Notes: a model not told the origin generated them from the letters alone. A DNA stretch of 64,000 nucleotides from Natronolimnobius sp. AArcel1 (GCF_011043775.1 NZ_JAAKXY010000008.1:1-64000), one strand, 5' to 3'. Shown: positions 33,745 through 43,429, counted from the first letter of the stretch. Made by a program: numbers and translations.

Positions 33745-34716
33745 ATGAAGGCAATTGTTCTTGCTGGCGGGTACGCAACTCGCCTTTGGCCGATCACAAA
33801 ACACCGTCCAAAGATGTTTCTGCCAATCGGTGAAGAGACAGTCATAGATCGTATCTTCGCCGAGTTAGAAGCGGATAATAGAGTTGACGATGTGTTCGTT
33901 AGTACAAATGAACGATTCGCATCAGACTTTGAGTTGCATCTTGAAGAGAGTGAGTTTGACAAACCACAACTATCGATTGAAGAGACAACAGGCGAAGACG
34001 AGAAATTCGGTGTTGTTGGTGCCCTTGCACAGCTAATTGAGCGTGAGAATATCAGCGACGATCTAATGGTCATCGCTGGAGATAACTTAATTAGTTTTGA
34101 TATCTCTGAGTTTATTGATTATTTTGAGAAAGTAGACAATCCAACACTTGCAGCTTACGATGTTGGATCTCGTGAACGCGCAAAATCCTACGGGCTAGTT
34201 GATCTTACAGGTGATCGTGTTGTTGACTTCCAAGAGAAACCAGATGAGCCAAACAGCACACTGGTCTCCATCGCGTGTTATGCATTCCCACAAGAAACAC
34301 TCTCATTGTTCCCAACGTATCTTGAAGAGGGGAATAATCCGGATGAACCGGGATGGTTCGTCCAATGGCTTCAGAATCGTGAACCAACATATGCATATAC
34401 ATTCGAAGGCGCGTGGTTTGATATTGGGACGCCAGAAAGCTATCTCGATGCAGTCGCCTGGCATCTAGATGGTGAATCACGTATCAACCCGGACGCATCC
34501 CTCGAAAACACAAGGATTGGTGAAAATACACACATAATGGAAGGCGCGACTCTCGTTGATGCTGAAATTGAAAATGCAGTGGTTTTCCCGAATGCGACAA
34601 TTGAAGCCACAACAATCCAGCGGTCGATTATCGATACAGAAACATCGATTGCAAACTTTGATCTGGCCAGTGCGTTGATCGGCCCACAACACCACCTCTC
34701 GAAAGAGAGCGAGTGA
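33745..34716 (+). CDS. sugar nucleotidyltransferase with short beta-helix tail
   Basis: 323 residues. The N-terminal Rossmann-type nucleotidyltransferase has MKAIVLAGGYATRLWPITKH and RPKMFLPIGEE, then MVIAGDNLISFD, VVDFQEKPDEP and WFDIGTPESYLDAV. The C-terminal 70 residues have hexapeptide-like turns (NTRIGENTHIMEGATLVDAE), a partial left-handed beta-helix. It probably activates glucose-, mannose- or a related sugar-1-phosphate for glycan synthesis. Codon use is more AT-rich than aglF, suggesting separate acquisition. The gene ends at the base where an orphan TnpB right end begins. Confidence 0.85.
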   Translation: MKAIVLAGGYATRLWPITKHRPKMFLPIGEETVIDRIFAELEADNRVDDVFVSTNERFASDFELHLEESEFDKPQLSIEETTGEDEKFGVVGALAQLIERENISDDLMVIAGDNLISFDISEFIDYFEKVDNPTLAAYDVGSRERAKSYGLVDLTGDRVVDFQEKPDEPNSTLVSIACYAFPQETLSLFPTYLEEGNNPDEPGWFVQWLQNREPTYAYTFEGAWFDIGTPESYLDAVAWHLDGESRINPDASLENTRIGENTHIMEGATLVDAEIENAVVFPNATIEATTIQRSIIDTETSIANFDLASALIGPQHHLSKESE

Positions 34717-34773
34717 ACTACCCCCGCCTACTCGCCGCCTTCGGCGACTCCTTGAGGAAGGGGACTTAGCGCC
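34717..34773 (-). ncRNA. solo TnpB right end / guide-RNA scaffold
   Basis: Read on the minus strand: GGCGCTAAGTCCCCTTCCTC, AAGGAGTCGCCGAAGGCGGC, GAGTAGGCGGGGGTAG. It has the same order as the TnpB scaffold at 825-882: C-rich arm, TCCTCAAGGA, hairpin (CGCC-GAA-GGCG), G-rich arm ending GGGGTAG. There is no tnpB or left end nearby. If transcribed, the guide segment would be read from the 3' end of the nucleotidyltransferase gene (TTCACTCGCTCTCTTTC). It is located between two convergent genes. Confidence 0.6.
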
Positions 34774-34805
34774 TACTTACAGTTAACAAAGGCGTTCGTA
34801 AACAG

Positions 34806-35744
34806 CTATTCGTCTTCTAGTTCGAGACCATTCACTAACTCTCGAGTCGATTGTCGGACTGCAGCATCGCTTTCGTATTCTGGTTCCCATCCAAGCGCGT
34901 CGAGTTTCTCGATAGATAGGCGCATCTTTGGAACGTCACCGGTCCATCCACGGTCACCACCAGTGTACTCGTAATCAGGATCAAGACCCAATTCGTCGCT
35001 GACAATATCCGCGATACGATTTACAGAGGTTGTGGTTCGTGTTCCGAGATTATATGTCGCGAGTGGGCCAGTTGCGTTCTCGAGGACATGCAACATAGCG
35101 TCAACACAGTCTGAAACGTGCATGTAGGATTTTTCTTGTCTCCCATTTCCGAGGATGGTCAACACATCCGGATTCTCGTCTAATTTTTCGATGAAGTCAG
35201 GGATAACAGCACCACGAAGTCTAGAACCAACGATATTCGCGAATCGGAACGTTCGAACAGTTAGATCGTGTGAATGGGCATACGTTGAACAAAGTCCTTC
35301 GTCTGCAAGCTTGCTCGCCCCATAGATGCTGATTGGCTCGAGCGGTGCGTAATCTTCGGGTGTTGGCCGTGGTGCTTCTCCGTATACTGTGGATGTGGAA
35401 GTATAGGCAAGTTCCGAGACGCCGACGTCATGCATCGTCTCGAGGACGTTGTACGTCATCTGGGTGTTCGCTTCAAACTGCTCTCTGGGACTGTCCGTGT
35501 TGACAGCCTTCGAGGCTGCGAGGTGGAACACGAGATCAAACTCTTCGGTGAGGACTCCCTCAAGTGCGTCCGATTCGGTCAGATCACGCTGTACGAAGGT
35601 TGCGTCATCAGGGACCCATTTTCGATGGCCGTTCGAACAGTCATCGACAACAGTGACTGTTGCGCCATCAGCGAGTAGTCGTTCACTGAGGTGTGTCCCA
35701 ATAAAACCAGCCCCACCCGTGACAAGCACACGTCGATCTTGCAT
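34806..35744 (-). CDS. NAD-dependent nucleotide-sugar epimerase/dehydratase (SDR)
   Basis: 312 residues. An extended SDR: RRVLVTGGAGFIGTHLSERL at the NAD site, FHLAASKAVNTDSP, TSTSTVYGEA, the catalytic pair in ISIYGASKLADE (Tyr-x3-Lys), and a sugar-binding C-terminal half (GNGRQEKSYMHVSDCVDAML). It resembles UDP-glucose 4-epimerases; specificity cannot be set from motifs. It belongs to the glycan cluster with two further SDRs at 38,700 and 41,645. Confidence 0.88.
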   Translation of the reverse strand: MQDRRVLVTGGAGFIGTHLSERLLADGATVTVVDDCSNGHRKWVPDDATFVQRDLTESDALEGVLTEEFDLVFHLAASKAVNTDSPREQFEANTQMTYNVLETMHDVGVSELAYTSTSTVYGEAPRPTPEDYAPLEPISIYGASKLADEGLCSTYAHSHDLTVRTFRFANIVGSRLRGAVIPDFIEKLDENPDVLTILGNGRQEKSYMHVSDCVDAMLHVLENATGPLATYNLGTRTTTSVNRIADIVSDELGLDPDYEYTGGDRGWTGDVPKMRLSIEKLDALGWEPEYESDAAVRQSTRELVNGLELEDE

Positions 35745-35859
35745 ACGTACTTACAAGAGTATAGAACATTAAACTGTTCGAATTCTATGATACACCTGCC
35801 GGCAGCAATCTAAGTGTTTCAAAGGTTCATAAGCATGAAACCAACAAATGAATTTACCC

Positions 35860-37125
35860 TCAAAGGTGTTCAAGTGGTGGAGTCCGGCTCACACGCCAGC
35901 CCGCAAACGCTGCAGCGACCGTGCCAATAACAACGGCAATCGCAAATCCACCCAACATAATTTCGGGCGACGTTTGAACCAGTCCTTCAAACCCGACGAC
36001 TGCTTCCGCCACTCTATTCAATACATTGACTGCAGGGATCGTAAAAAGGACACCTACAAGACCGCCAATAAAACCGATTGCGAGTCCTTGACCGATAACA
36101 GAGGTGATTAGCAACGATGATGAAACACCCTGGGCAGTCAATGCAGCGAAAGTTGCTCGTTGTTGAAACACGACCAGTGACAGTAGGTTAAATGTAAGTG
36201 TTATTCCAGCACCAACTGCAAGCGCGATCAACGCACCACCTGCTGCAAGTACGAGTGCTTGCTCTTGAATGACGCTCTCAAGTTGCTCTTGGTTTGACCG
36301 AATTTCATACTCAGGAAATGACTCCTCAAGATCTGACTGAACAGCTTCACTGTCAGCGCCACTTTCGAGAGTAACTGTGATGAACGTCGCAGGTTCGGTT
36401 TGAGTCGTCCCTGTTACATCGTGTAATTCACTCAGGGGCATAACAACGGTAGACGTACCAAGCATTCTCTCAAAGGTTGGTGACATCCCAATAACAGTGA
36501 CCTCATTCTCCCGTGCGCTCCCAAGTGTACCACCAACATAGAGTGTATCCCCAATGTCGATCTCGAGAGCATCAGCAGTCTCCTCATCAACGACAACCTC
36601 ATTCGTTCGTTCCCCATCGTAACTTCCATCGGCATAGTACGTATCGGACCCGAAGTCTTCGCCCTCAGTTACCTGAACAGATGGTCCACCCTGTGAAACC
36701 CCGGTACCAATAAACGTCTGAAAATTGTCTCCCGGATCTGTACCCACATATACAGTATCGAATGCCATTGGTATCGCGGTGTGTACCTCATCATGATCGC
36801 TGAGGTCTGAAGAAACATTCCGAGAATCATACAATGAATTCTCGAAGCCACCACCACCGGCTGTTGTTAGCCTTGTTTCGCCAGCAGACACCCACAAGTC
36901 TCGATCAGCTGCATCAAATTGTTGATAGCCAGTATCGACAACACCAATACCGGCACCGGCGAGTAACGTCATCGCTAAAACGGCAAGTCCAATCCCTACA
37001 ATGGCGAGGCCGAAGCGAAGACGATGATGTCGGAGTTGAGCAATTGTGATCGTACTTGCTGCTTGAATCCGAGCAGCCCACCGAGCAAGCAGAGATCTAA
37101 TCCCTGAACTGCGGTCAGACATCAC
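35860..37125 (-). CDS. FtsX/MacB-type ABC transporter permease, orphan
   Basis: 421 residues. One N-terminal membrane segment (FGLAIVGIGLAVLAMTLLAG, about 38-60) is followed by a large external MacB-like domain (65-280) and three C-terminal segments (about 290-320, 340-370, 385-410), ending FAGWRVSRTPPLEHL. This is the FtsX-family topology of permeases that move lipids, peptides or signal at the envelope. The partner ATPase gene is not adjacent. AT-rich codon use matches the neighbouring genes. It has no evident link to glycan synthesis. Confidence 0.85.
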   Translation of the reverse strand: MMSDRSSGIRSLLARWAARIQAASTITIAQLRHHRLRFGLAIVGIGLAVLAMTLLAGAGIGVVDTGYQQFDAADRDLWVSAGETRLTTAGGGGFENSLYDSRNVSSDLSDHDEVHTAIPMAFDTVYVGTDPGDNFQTFIGTGVSQGGPSVQVTEGEDFGSDTYYADGSYDGERTNEVVVDEETADALEIDIGDTLYVGGTLGSARENEVTVIGMSPTFERMLGTSTVVMPLSELHDVTGTTQTEPATFITVTLESGADSEAVQSDLEESFPEYEIRSNQEQLESVIQEQALVLAAGGALIALAVGAGITLTFNLLSLVVFQQRATFAALTAQGVSSSLLITSVIGQGLAIGFIGGLVGVLFTIPAVNVLNRVAEAVVGFEGLVQTSPEIMLGGFAIAVVIGTVAAAFAGWRVSRTPPLEHL

Positions 37126-37467
37126 AAATCACCTTCTTTAGTGGCAGACAACAGCAACAGACTGCATTAAGATGGTAGGTAGAAGATCCAGCTATTGGTT
37201 TGTTTATAGAGCAATTTGGCCGAGTATTGGACGGAGATTTTGGCTTTTGATGAGGAATATATTTTCTAATCATATTATATATTGGTGTGTCATGGGGGAT
37301 CTCAATCGAAAAAACACCAGAACGACGACGACAGCGAGGGCATATCCAGTACAGATAGTTACCACCAAATGAAACTACCGTTCTAATCGGCACTAATATA
37401 GGTGAGTATACGTAGCAGGTACGTTGAACCACCACTAATAAGACGATGCTGTTCTATCAGTAGAGAT
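37126..37467. other. intergenic, promoter region for divergent genes
   Basis: About 340 AT-rich bases (for example ATATTTTCTAATCATATTAT at about 37,259) between the permease gene and the next nucleotidyltransferase gene. Candidate TATA boxes on both strands; no gene seen. Confidence 0.4.
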
Positions 37468-38655
37468 ATGGATTCGGTTTCCGCTGTTGTTCTTGCAGGG
37501 GGAGAAGGGGAACGGCTTCAACCACTCACTCGTAACCGGCCAAAGCCGCACTTACCAGTTACTACAACACCACTTCTTGAATACGTTTTCGATCAACTCA
37601 TCGCGGCTGGTGTAGAAAGTATTACTGTCGTCGTTGGCTACAAACGAAATCGTATACAAGCACACTTTGGACCAACGTATCGTACAATTCCGCTCACGTA
37701 CGTGACTCAAGAGCAATTACATGGAAGCGGCCACGCACTACTAGTTGCTGAATCTGAAGTCAGTGGCACGGTCCTAGTTGTCAATGGTGATCAGTTTGCA
37801 GAGGGCCCGATGATAACTCATGTTCTGAATGCCCACGACACTAATTCAGCAGTTGCAACCCTTACTGCCTTAGATCGAACAGATATTGAACCATATGGAG
37901 GACTTGTTCTTGAGGATTCTGCTGTGGTGGATCTCGTAGAGAATCCCATGGATGATAGACCATATTATCTAAATGCGGGCGTGTATGCATTTGAACACGA
38001 TATCTTCGATGAACTTCGCCATCTCAATCCAAATGTTGGAGAGTTGTCTCTGATTGATGGCATCTTATCACTCCTTGAATCAGAAAAAACTGTTCGAGCA
38101 ACTGTTTCTGAGGGAACGTGGATTGATGCAACATATCCATGGGATTTGCTCAAAATGTCGTCTGCATTTTTGGATGCTGAAATCAGTGGTAAGAATCATG
38201 AGAATAACATTGCATCCTCTGCAGCAATCCATGATTCAGCGGTCATTCATGATCCAGTTATGATTGCCAATGATTGTGTAATCGGACCAGGAGCTGTCGT
38301 TGGTCCATATACCTGTCTTGGTGAGAATGTCACTGTTGAATCAAATGCAGCTGTTGAACGAAGCATAATTGACTCGGATACACGGGTTGGTGTTAGCGCG
38401 ACAGTTGTTGATTGCGTAGCTGGAACTGGTGTTCGGATTGGGAATGGAACGACGATTCCTGGTGGTTCAAGTGATATCGCTCTCGGTGATCGGATCTTTG
38501 AAAATGTAACACTAGGTGCTGTATTTGGAGACCGTGTGACAGATCATGGCAACAATACGTACTGCCCGGGTACGATCGTTGAACCAAACAGCGAGATAGA
38601 AACTGGAACAATTGTCCGTGGGACGGTTTCAGAAGATAAAACCATCAAATCGTAA
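37468..38655 (+). CDS. GlmU-like bifunctional sugar nucleotidyltransferase with beta-helix domain
   Basis: 395 residues from ATG 37,468. Residues 1-230 are the pyrophosphorylase domain: SAVVLAGGEGERLQPLTRNR, PKPHLPVTTTPLLEYVF, VNGDQF and DLVENP. Residues about 245-395 are a left-handed beta-helix with isoleucine/valine-rich hexads (AAIHDSAVIHDPVMIANDCV, GPGAVVGPYTCLGENV). In GlmU-type enzymes the second domain acetylates glucosamine-1-phosphate; here the acetyltransferase residues are not verifiable. It likely makes a UDP-N-acetylhexosamine or other activated sugar. The third nucleotidyltransferase of the cluster. Confidence 0.85.
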   Translation: MDSVSAVVLAGGEGERLQPLTRNRPKPHLPVTTTPLLEYVFDQLIAAGVESITVVVGYKRNRIQAHFGPTYRTIPLTYVTQEQLHGSGHALLVAESEVSGTVLVVNGDQFAEGPMITHVLNAHDTNSAVATLTALDRTDIEPYGGLVLEDSAVVDLVENPMDDRPYYLNAGVYAFEHDIFDELRHLNPNVGELSLIDGILSLLESEKTVRATVSEGTWIDATYPWDLLKMSSAFLDAEISGKNHENNIASSAAIHDSAVIHDPVMIANDCVIGPGAVVGPYTCLGENVTVESNAAVERSIIDSDTRVGVSATVVDCVAGTGVRIGNGTTIPGGSSDIALGDRIFENVTLGAVFGDRVTDHGNNTYCPGTIVEPNSEIETGTIVRGTVSEDKTIKS

Positions 38656-38699
38656 CACCATCTCTGTTGTGTCGTCCTAAGACACGCGCTATTTTACTA

Positions 38700-39617
38700 T
38701 CAGTAGTACGGTTCGCACACCTGTTCAAGACCTTCGTCTAGTGTGATCAATGGTTCCCAACCGGTCTCATCATGCATTCGATTAGAATCAGCACATGTGT
38801 CATGGACATATACCGACTCGGGAATAGGGTTCTCAATATACTCTGGTTCGATATCGGTCCCAAGTTCTTCATTGAGCATCTCGACGAGTTCATTAAAGCT
38901 GTACGCTGTACCAGTTCCAAGATTGTAGACACCGGTAAGGTCGTGCTCAGCCGCAAGTTCAAGGCCGCGAACGATATCGTCGACGTGCGTAAAGTCTCGC
39001 GTCTGCGTCCCGTCACCGTACAGGACAGGTGCCTCACCGCTTGCGAGGTCGTCAGCGAATTGGGAAATTACGTTTGCATACTCTCCTTTGTGTTCTTCAG
39101 CCCCGCCATAGCCCTGATAGACGGAGAAAAAGCGCATGCCAGCCATCGACATGTCGTAGTGATTCGCGAAGTACTCGCCGTATCGCTCGCGGGCGAGTTT
39201 CGAAGCTTCGTAGCCGGTGTTGACCGCGACCGGCATACTCTCTGGTGATGGATCAGTTTGACTGCCATATATCGATGACGTTGAGGCGTAGACAATGGTA
39301 TCACAGCCCTCCTGTCGTGCTTGGTCCACGACATTCACGAACCCTTCGACATTCACACGAGCGCCCGTCGTGGGGTCCTCTTCGTGCATTGCGTACGAAG
39401 ACAGCGCCGCAAGGTGAAAGACGACATCGACGTCCGTCGGAAGGTCGTCCTCAAGCACACTGTGCTTACGATAGTCGACTTCCGACCGAAGATTTTCCGC
39501 GGTACCGAGATATTCGTCGTCGATTGCGATGACTTCGTTATCTGCGGAGAGATGATTTGCGAGGTTTGAACCGATGAACCCCGCCCCACCAGTAATCAAG
39601 ATGGTTTGTTCCTGCAT
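38700..39617 (-). CDS. NAD-dependent nucleotide-sugar epimerase/dehydratase (SDR)
   Basis: 305 residues. TILITGGAGFIGSNLANHLS binds NAD; FHLAALSSYAMHEEDP, YASTSSIYGSQ, the catalytic TGYEASKLARE (Tyr-x3-Lys), GDGTQTRDFTHVDDIV and YNLGTGTAYSFNELVEML follow. Length and motifs fit UDP-glucose/GlcNAc 4-epimerases. It is convergent with the nucleotidyltransferase gene (44-base gap). A small zinc-finger gene lies upstream on the same strand. Confidence 0.88.
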   Translation of the reverse strand: MQEQTILITGGAGFIGSNLANHLSADNEVIAIDDEYLGTAENLRSEVDYRKHSVLEDDLPTDVDVVFHLAALSSYAMHEEDPTTGARVNVEGFVNVVDQARQEGCDTIVYASTSSIYGSQTDPSPESMPVAVNTGYEASKLARERYGEYFANHYDMSMAGMRFFSVYQGYGGAEEHKGEYANVISQFADDLASGEAPVLYGDGTQTRDFTHVDDIVRGLELAAEHDLTGVYNLGTGTAYSFNELVEMLNEELGTDIEPEYIENPIPESVYVHDTCADSNRMHDETGWEPLITLDEGLEQVCEPYY

Positions 39618-39819
39618 ATATCGCTATCTGTAACTTATCTCTGATAACTCTATGGAATGACTATCCAGTCTTTTAACTCGTACAGGCTAAGTCTGTATCT
39701 TTGAGGAACGAGTCACGTTAGTAGCGACTAACAAGATGGTGAAGTTCAGACGGAGACGGTGAGTAAATGCGGTTTCTCGGAGAGTGTGGTTTGCTTCTAT
39801 TTGTATCTGATTCGATTTT

Positions 39820-39987
39820 TCACCAGTTCTGGGCACCAGGAGTATGACAATTAGAGCAGACGACCGCATCGTTGTCCTTGTATGTGTTTCGTACGAGTTC
39901 CCCATCACCACAGAATGAGCACACTCCCCCTTCGAGTGCATCAAGAACTGAATGTGCCGAAGACTGGTTTTCAGTTAGTTGTCGCAT
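39820..39987 (-). CDS. HVO_A0556-type small zinc-finger protein
   Basis: 55 residues from ATG 39,987 to TGA 39,820: MRQLTENQSSAHSVLDALEG, then GVCSFCGDGELVRNTYKDND, then AVVCSNCHTPGAQNW. Two CxxC knuckles (CSFC and CSNC) 22 residues apart form a zinc ribbon; the start and the tail match the HVO_A0556 family found throughout haloarchaea. Probably a small regulatory or protein-binding factor. It lies alone between an SDR gene and a glycosyltransferase gene. Confidence 0.8.
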   Translation of the reverse strand: MRQLTENQSSAHSVLDALEGGVCSFCGDGELVRNTYKDNDAVVCSNCHTPGAQNW

Positions 39988-40182
39988 GACACACTATACA
40001 GGTTATTGCTCTATTATAAAATCTCTGGTCAGTATCTTTTGGGCAGTTATCATTCATTTATTTTTCGGTTAAACCACCCTAATTGATAGCAGAATATAAG
40101 TTCTGTAGCGAAGATATGAATAGCTACTATTAATAGGTCTCTATCTAGAGATACCAGAGAACGGACAATCACGTTTGTAAAT

Positions 40183-41412
40183 ATGTCTTCAAAATCAAAA
40201 CCAGATGATACTGGCTCCCTCCAACCCGAACGGGAGGGGCAAGTAATCGGCAATCAGTCGGCGGATGAGCTACTCGTCGATCGGACGAGCGAGTTCGATC
40301 CGGAACTGACCGTTGTGATGCCGACACTCAACGAAGAAGAAGGGATCGGAATTTGTCTCGAGTGGATCAAAGAAGCGATTGAGGAACTTCAGGTGCGAAC
40401 GGAAATCATCGTCAGCGACAGTTCAACGGATCGGACACCCGAAATCGCACGTGAGATGGGAGCAATCGTCGTTGAACCCGACAAGGGTGGGTACGGGTAC
40501 GCGTATCGCTACGCGTTCGAACGCGCCCGCGGAGACTACATCGCGATGGGTGACGCTGACACCACCTACGACTTCAAGGAAATTCCGCGACTCTTGAAGG
40601 AACTCGAGAAAGCCGATGCGGACATGGTCATGGGAAGTCGGCTGAACGGGGAGATCAAACCCGGCGCGATGCCGACCCTCCATCAGTACATTGGCAATCC
40701 GATGTTGACGCGGTTTCTGAACGCGTTCTATGGAGCCGGTGTCAGCGACGCTCACAGCGGCTTCCGGATTTTCACTAGTGAGGCCTACGAGACGATGGAC
40801 CTCAAGACGAGTGGAATGGAGTTCGCCTCAGAGATGATTATGGAAGCCGGCGCGAAGGACCTCGAGATTGTCGAGACGCCAATTGTCTATCACGAACGGG
40901 AAGGCGAGGAGACGCTCGAGAGTTTCAAAGACGGATGGCGACACGTGCGGTTCATGCTGGTGAACGCGCCCGGGTATCTGTTCTTGGTTCCTGGGTTGTT
41001 GATGGGGTTCCTTGGGACGGTCGTAATGGGAACCGCCGCGAGCGGGCTTGCTGTAAGCGGTGTCAATCTCGGTATTCACTCGATGATCGCCGGCAGTCTA
41101 TTGGCTATCGTCGGCTATCAGGTGGCGAGCCTCGGCGTGTTTGCTTCCGTTGCAAGCGATCCGATTCAGAAACCTTCAGATCCAATTACTGAACGTGTGA
41201 CGGGGTCATTGTCACTCGAGCGTGGGGCAACTGTTGGACTCATGGTTTTCACTGCCGGTACTCTGTATGCTGGTTTGCTCGTGTATCAGTGGATCTTGAG
41301 CGGGTTCAGTTCAATCTCATTTACGATTGGATCGCTCGGAGCGTTTACTGCGATTGTGGTTGGTTTGCAGACGGTATTCTCGTCGTTCTTCTTGAGTGCA
41401 GTTGATCAGTAA
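40183..41412 (+). CDS. GT2 glycosyltransferase with C-terminal membrane domain (dolichyl-phosphate sugar synthase-like)
   Basis: 409 residues. Residues about 40-270 form a GT-A domain: ELTVVMPTLNEEEGIGICLE, SDSSTDRTPEIAREMGA, KGGYGYAYRYAFERARGD, the metal-binding GDADTTYD, then SGFRIFTSEAY and a SGMEFASEMIMEAG acceptor region. Residues about 275-409 have four membrane segments. This layout is that of enzymes loading a sugar on dolichyl phosphate, the first step of archaeal N-glycan assembly (AglJ-related group). A decayed paralogue lies at 42,721-43,171. Confidence 0.85.
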   Translation: MSSKSKPDDTGSLQPEREGQVIGNQSADELLVDRTSEFDPELTVVMPTLNEEEGIGICLEWIKEAIEELQVRTEIIVSDSSTDRTPEIAREMGAIVVEPDKGGYGYAYRYAFERARGDYIAMGDADTTYDFKEIPRLLKELEKADADMVMGSRLNGEIKPGAMPTLHQYIGNPMLTRFLNAFYGAGVSDAHSGFRIFTSEAYETMDLKTSGMEFASEMIMEAGAKDLEIVETPIVYHEREGEETLESFKDGWRHVRFMLVNAPGYLFLVPGLLMGFLGTVVMGTAASGLAVSGVNLGIHSMIAGSLLAIVGYQVASLGVFASVASDPIQKPSDPITERVTGSLSLERGATVGLMVFTAGTLYAGLLVYQWILSGFSSISFTIGSLGAFTAIVVGLQTVFSSFFLSAVDQ

Positions 41413-41644
41413 TAGACATTGTTGAGGTTTGACAAGATCAGTTGGCGTTTTTGAGTTGAGTGTTGCCGTCGGGATCGGTGACATCACTTCTGTTGATCCA
41501 TGTCTGGACTACTGTCGCTTATATTGGCAACAGCGCTACCGGCACTTCGACATATAAAACTACGATATTCTAATTAAGTACGCGACTAACTACCTCCGAA
41601 TGGTCTCCAAGTTCTATATTCTGGATATTGTGTGATGATTAGAA

Positions 41645-42631
41645 TTAGGACAGTCTGACCAACGGGTCATACCAGTTCTGATTGTCGCGGTACCAGTCAA
41701 TGAACTTCGAGACGCCCTCTCGGATATCCGTCATCGGCTTGTAGCCGAGTAGATCGTTCGCCTTCGAGATATCGGCGTGAGTGTGTTCGGCATCTCCTTC
41801 GCGCGGATCGCCGTACTTGAGTTCGAGGGAGGGATCAATCTCATCCCGGACGACTTCGGCGAGGGTTTCGATGTCGATATTGTCCGTTGAGCCAACGTTG
41901 AGGATTTCGCCGTCGGCACTGTCATCCGTAAGGAGCTGGCCGTTGACTCGTTTCACGTCATCGATGTAGGTGAAGTCGCGGGTCTGGTTACCGTCACCGT
42001 AGATGACTGGCGGCTCGCCGTGAAGGCAGCGCGAGACAAAGTTCGTGATCGCCATGTTCGGTCGCATCCGGGGGCCGTAGACTGTGAAGTATCGTAAGGA
42101 GACCGTCGGGAGTCCGTACACCTCGTTGTAGACACGGGCGTACTGTTCGGTCGCGAGCTTGGAGACACCGTAGGGGGAGACGGGGGTCGTTGGATGGTCT
42201 TCGTCGTAGGGGAGATTCTCTGGTTTGCCGTAGACAGACGAGGACGAGGCAACCACGACGCGTGTTACGTCGTGGCGGCGAGCTGCCTCGAGGAGAGTGA
42301 GAGAGCCGTTGACGTTGTACTGATTGACCTTCTGTGGTTCCTCGACGCTTGTCCGGACGCCGGCCTGGGCGGCCTGGTGATAGATGACGTCTGCGTCCGC
42401 GACGAGTTCGTCGATGAGGTCGGCATCAGTGATCGATCCCTGCTTGAGTTCGTAGGTCGACCCCGCCTCATCTGCTGCAGTGCGGGCTGCATCAACGTTG
42501 TGCTCCTTAATTCCGAGATCGTAGTAGGGCTCAAAGTTATCGAGGACGGTTACGTTGTGGCCCTCTCGAGCGAAATGTTTGGCGAGATGGCCACCGATAA
42601 ACCCGGCCCCACCAGTAACGAGGACGTGCAT
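41645..42631 (-). CDS. UDP-glucuronate/galactose 4-epimerase-like SDR
   Basis: 328 residues. MHVLVTGGAGFIGGHLAKHF, HQAAQAGVRTSVEEPQ, ASSSSVYGKPENLP, catalytic SPYGVSKLATEQYARVY, LRYFTVYGPRMRPNMAI and GDGNQTRDFTYIDDV. The AQAGVR and YFTVYGPR(M)RP motifs favour the UDP-glucuronate 4-epimerase subgroup, which would act on the product of the dehydrogenase at 31,228. The flanks (41,413-41,644) hold no gene. Confidence 0.88.
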   Translation of the reverse strand: MHVLVTGGAGFIGGHLAKHFAREGHNVTVLDNFEPYYDLGIKEHNVDAARTAADEAGSTYELKQGSITDADLIDELVADADVIYHQAAQAGVRTSVEEPQKVNQYNVNGSLTLLEAARRHDVTRVVVASSSSVYGKPENLPYDEDHPTTPVSPYGVSKLATEQYARVYNEVYGLPTVSLRYFTVYGPRMRPNMAITNFVSRCLHGEPPVIYGDGNQTRDFTYIDDVKRVNGQLLTDDSADGEILNVGSTDNIDIETLAEVVRDEIDPSLELKYGDPREGDAEHTHADISKANDLLGYKPMTDIREGVSKFIDWYRDNQNWYDPLVRLS

Positions 42632-42720
42632 CGGCTATGTGTCTTCGATAAGACAGCAAAAACGATTCGATTTTTCAATAAAGCGTGTCACAACTGATTT
42701 CGAATCTCATTTTGCGAACA

Positions 42721-43171
42721 GTAAGTATAATCCGAAACCGACCGTCTTGATGCCGACGCTCAACAAGGAAGAGAGAATTGCGCGAGTGATGGCTCAACCG
42801 TCTTCAACCCCGATCAGAGCGGAACGCGTATCGATATGCTTTCAAACATGTCTGCGGCAAGTATACTGCTGTGGGTAACACCGACATAATCAGTAATTTC
42901 AAAGAAATCTGCCAGCTATTGAAGGTACTCGAAAACCCGATCCGGATATAGTTGAGAAACCGGCTGAAGGGGGGAGATCAAACCCGGCGTGATGCCGATC
43001 CCCCACCAGCACATCGGCAATCCGCTGTTGACGCGATTTCTGAACGTGTGCTACGTCGCCGGCGTCAGCGACGCCTACAGCGGCTTTCACTTCTTCACTT
43101 GCGGGGCCTACGAGACGACTGGGATTGAGTTCGCGTTGGAGATAATCATAGAAGCCGGTGCGAAGAGATGA
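42721..43171 (+). pseudogene. decayed GT2 glycosyltransferase paralogue
   Basis: Plus-strand frames read KPTVLMPTLNKEERIARVM, break, and resume as GEIKPGVMPIPHQHIGNPLL, TRFLNVCYVAGVSDAYSGFH and GIEFALEIIIEAGAKR then stop. These match residues about 42-60 and 165-235 of the intact GT2 at 40,183. Frameshifts, an internal deletion and loss of the membrane domain make it non-functional. The segment 43,172-43,429 has no recognisable gene. Confidence 0.8.
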
Positions 43172-43429
43172 CAAGGAATGTTCTCGACTTTCAAAAAACA
43201 CCCTAATCATTACAGTAGGTTCGGAGCGCTTGCCTCTGAGCGGAACATTTCAACTGAGGCATAAACCATTGATGCCGACGGATTAACCTTGCCCACTGCG
43301 TTTTCACAATGGCAGCTCTGACCAGCCAACAATCTGCTTTTAAAGAGTGTTCGGCGCGATGGAGAGTTGGCCGACTGACTCGAAGGCGTGATCCGCATGG
43401 ACAGCGGTGGCGAAGAATGAGATCTAAAG

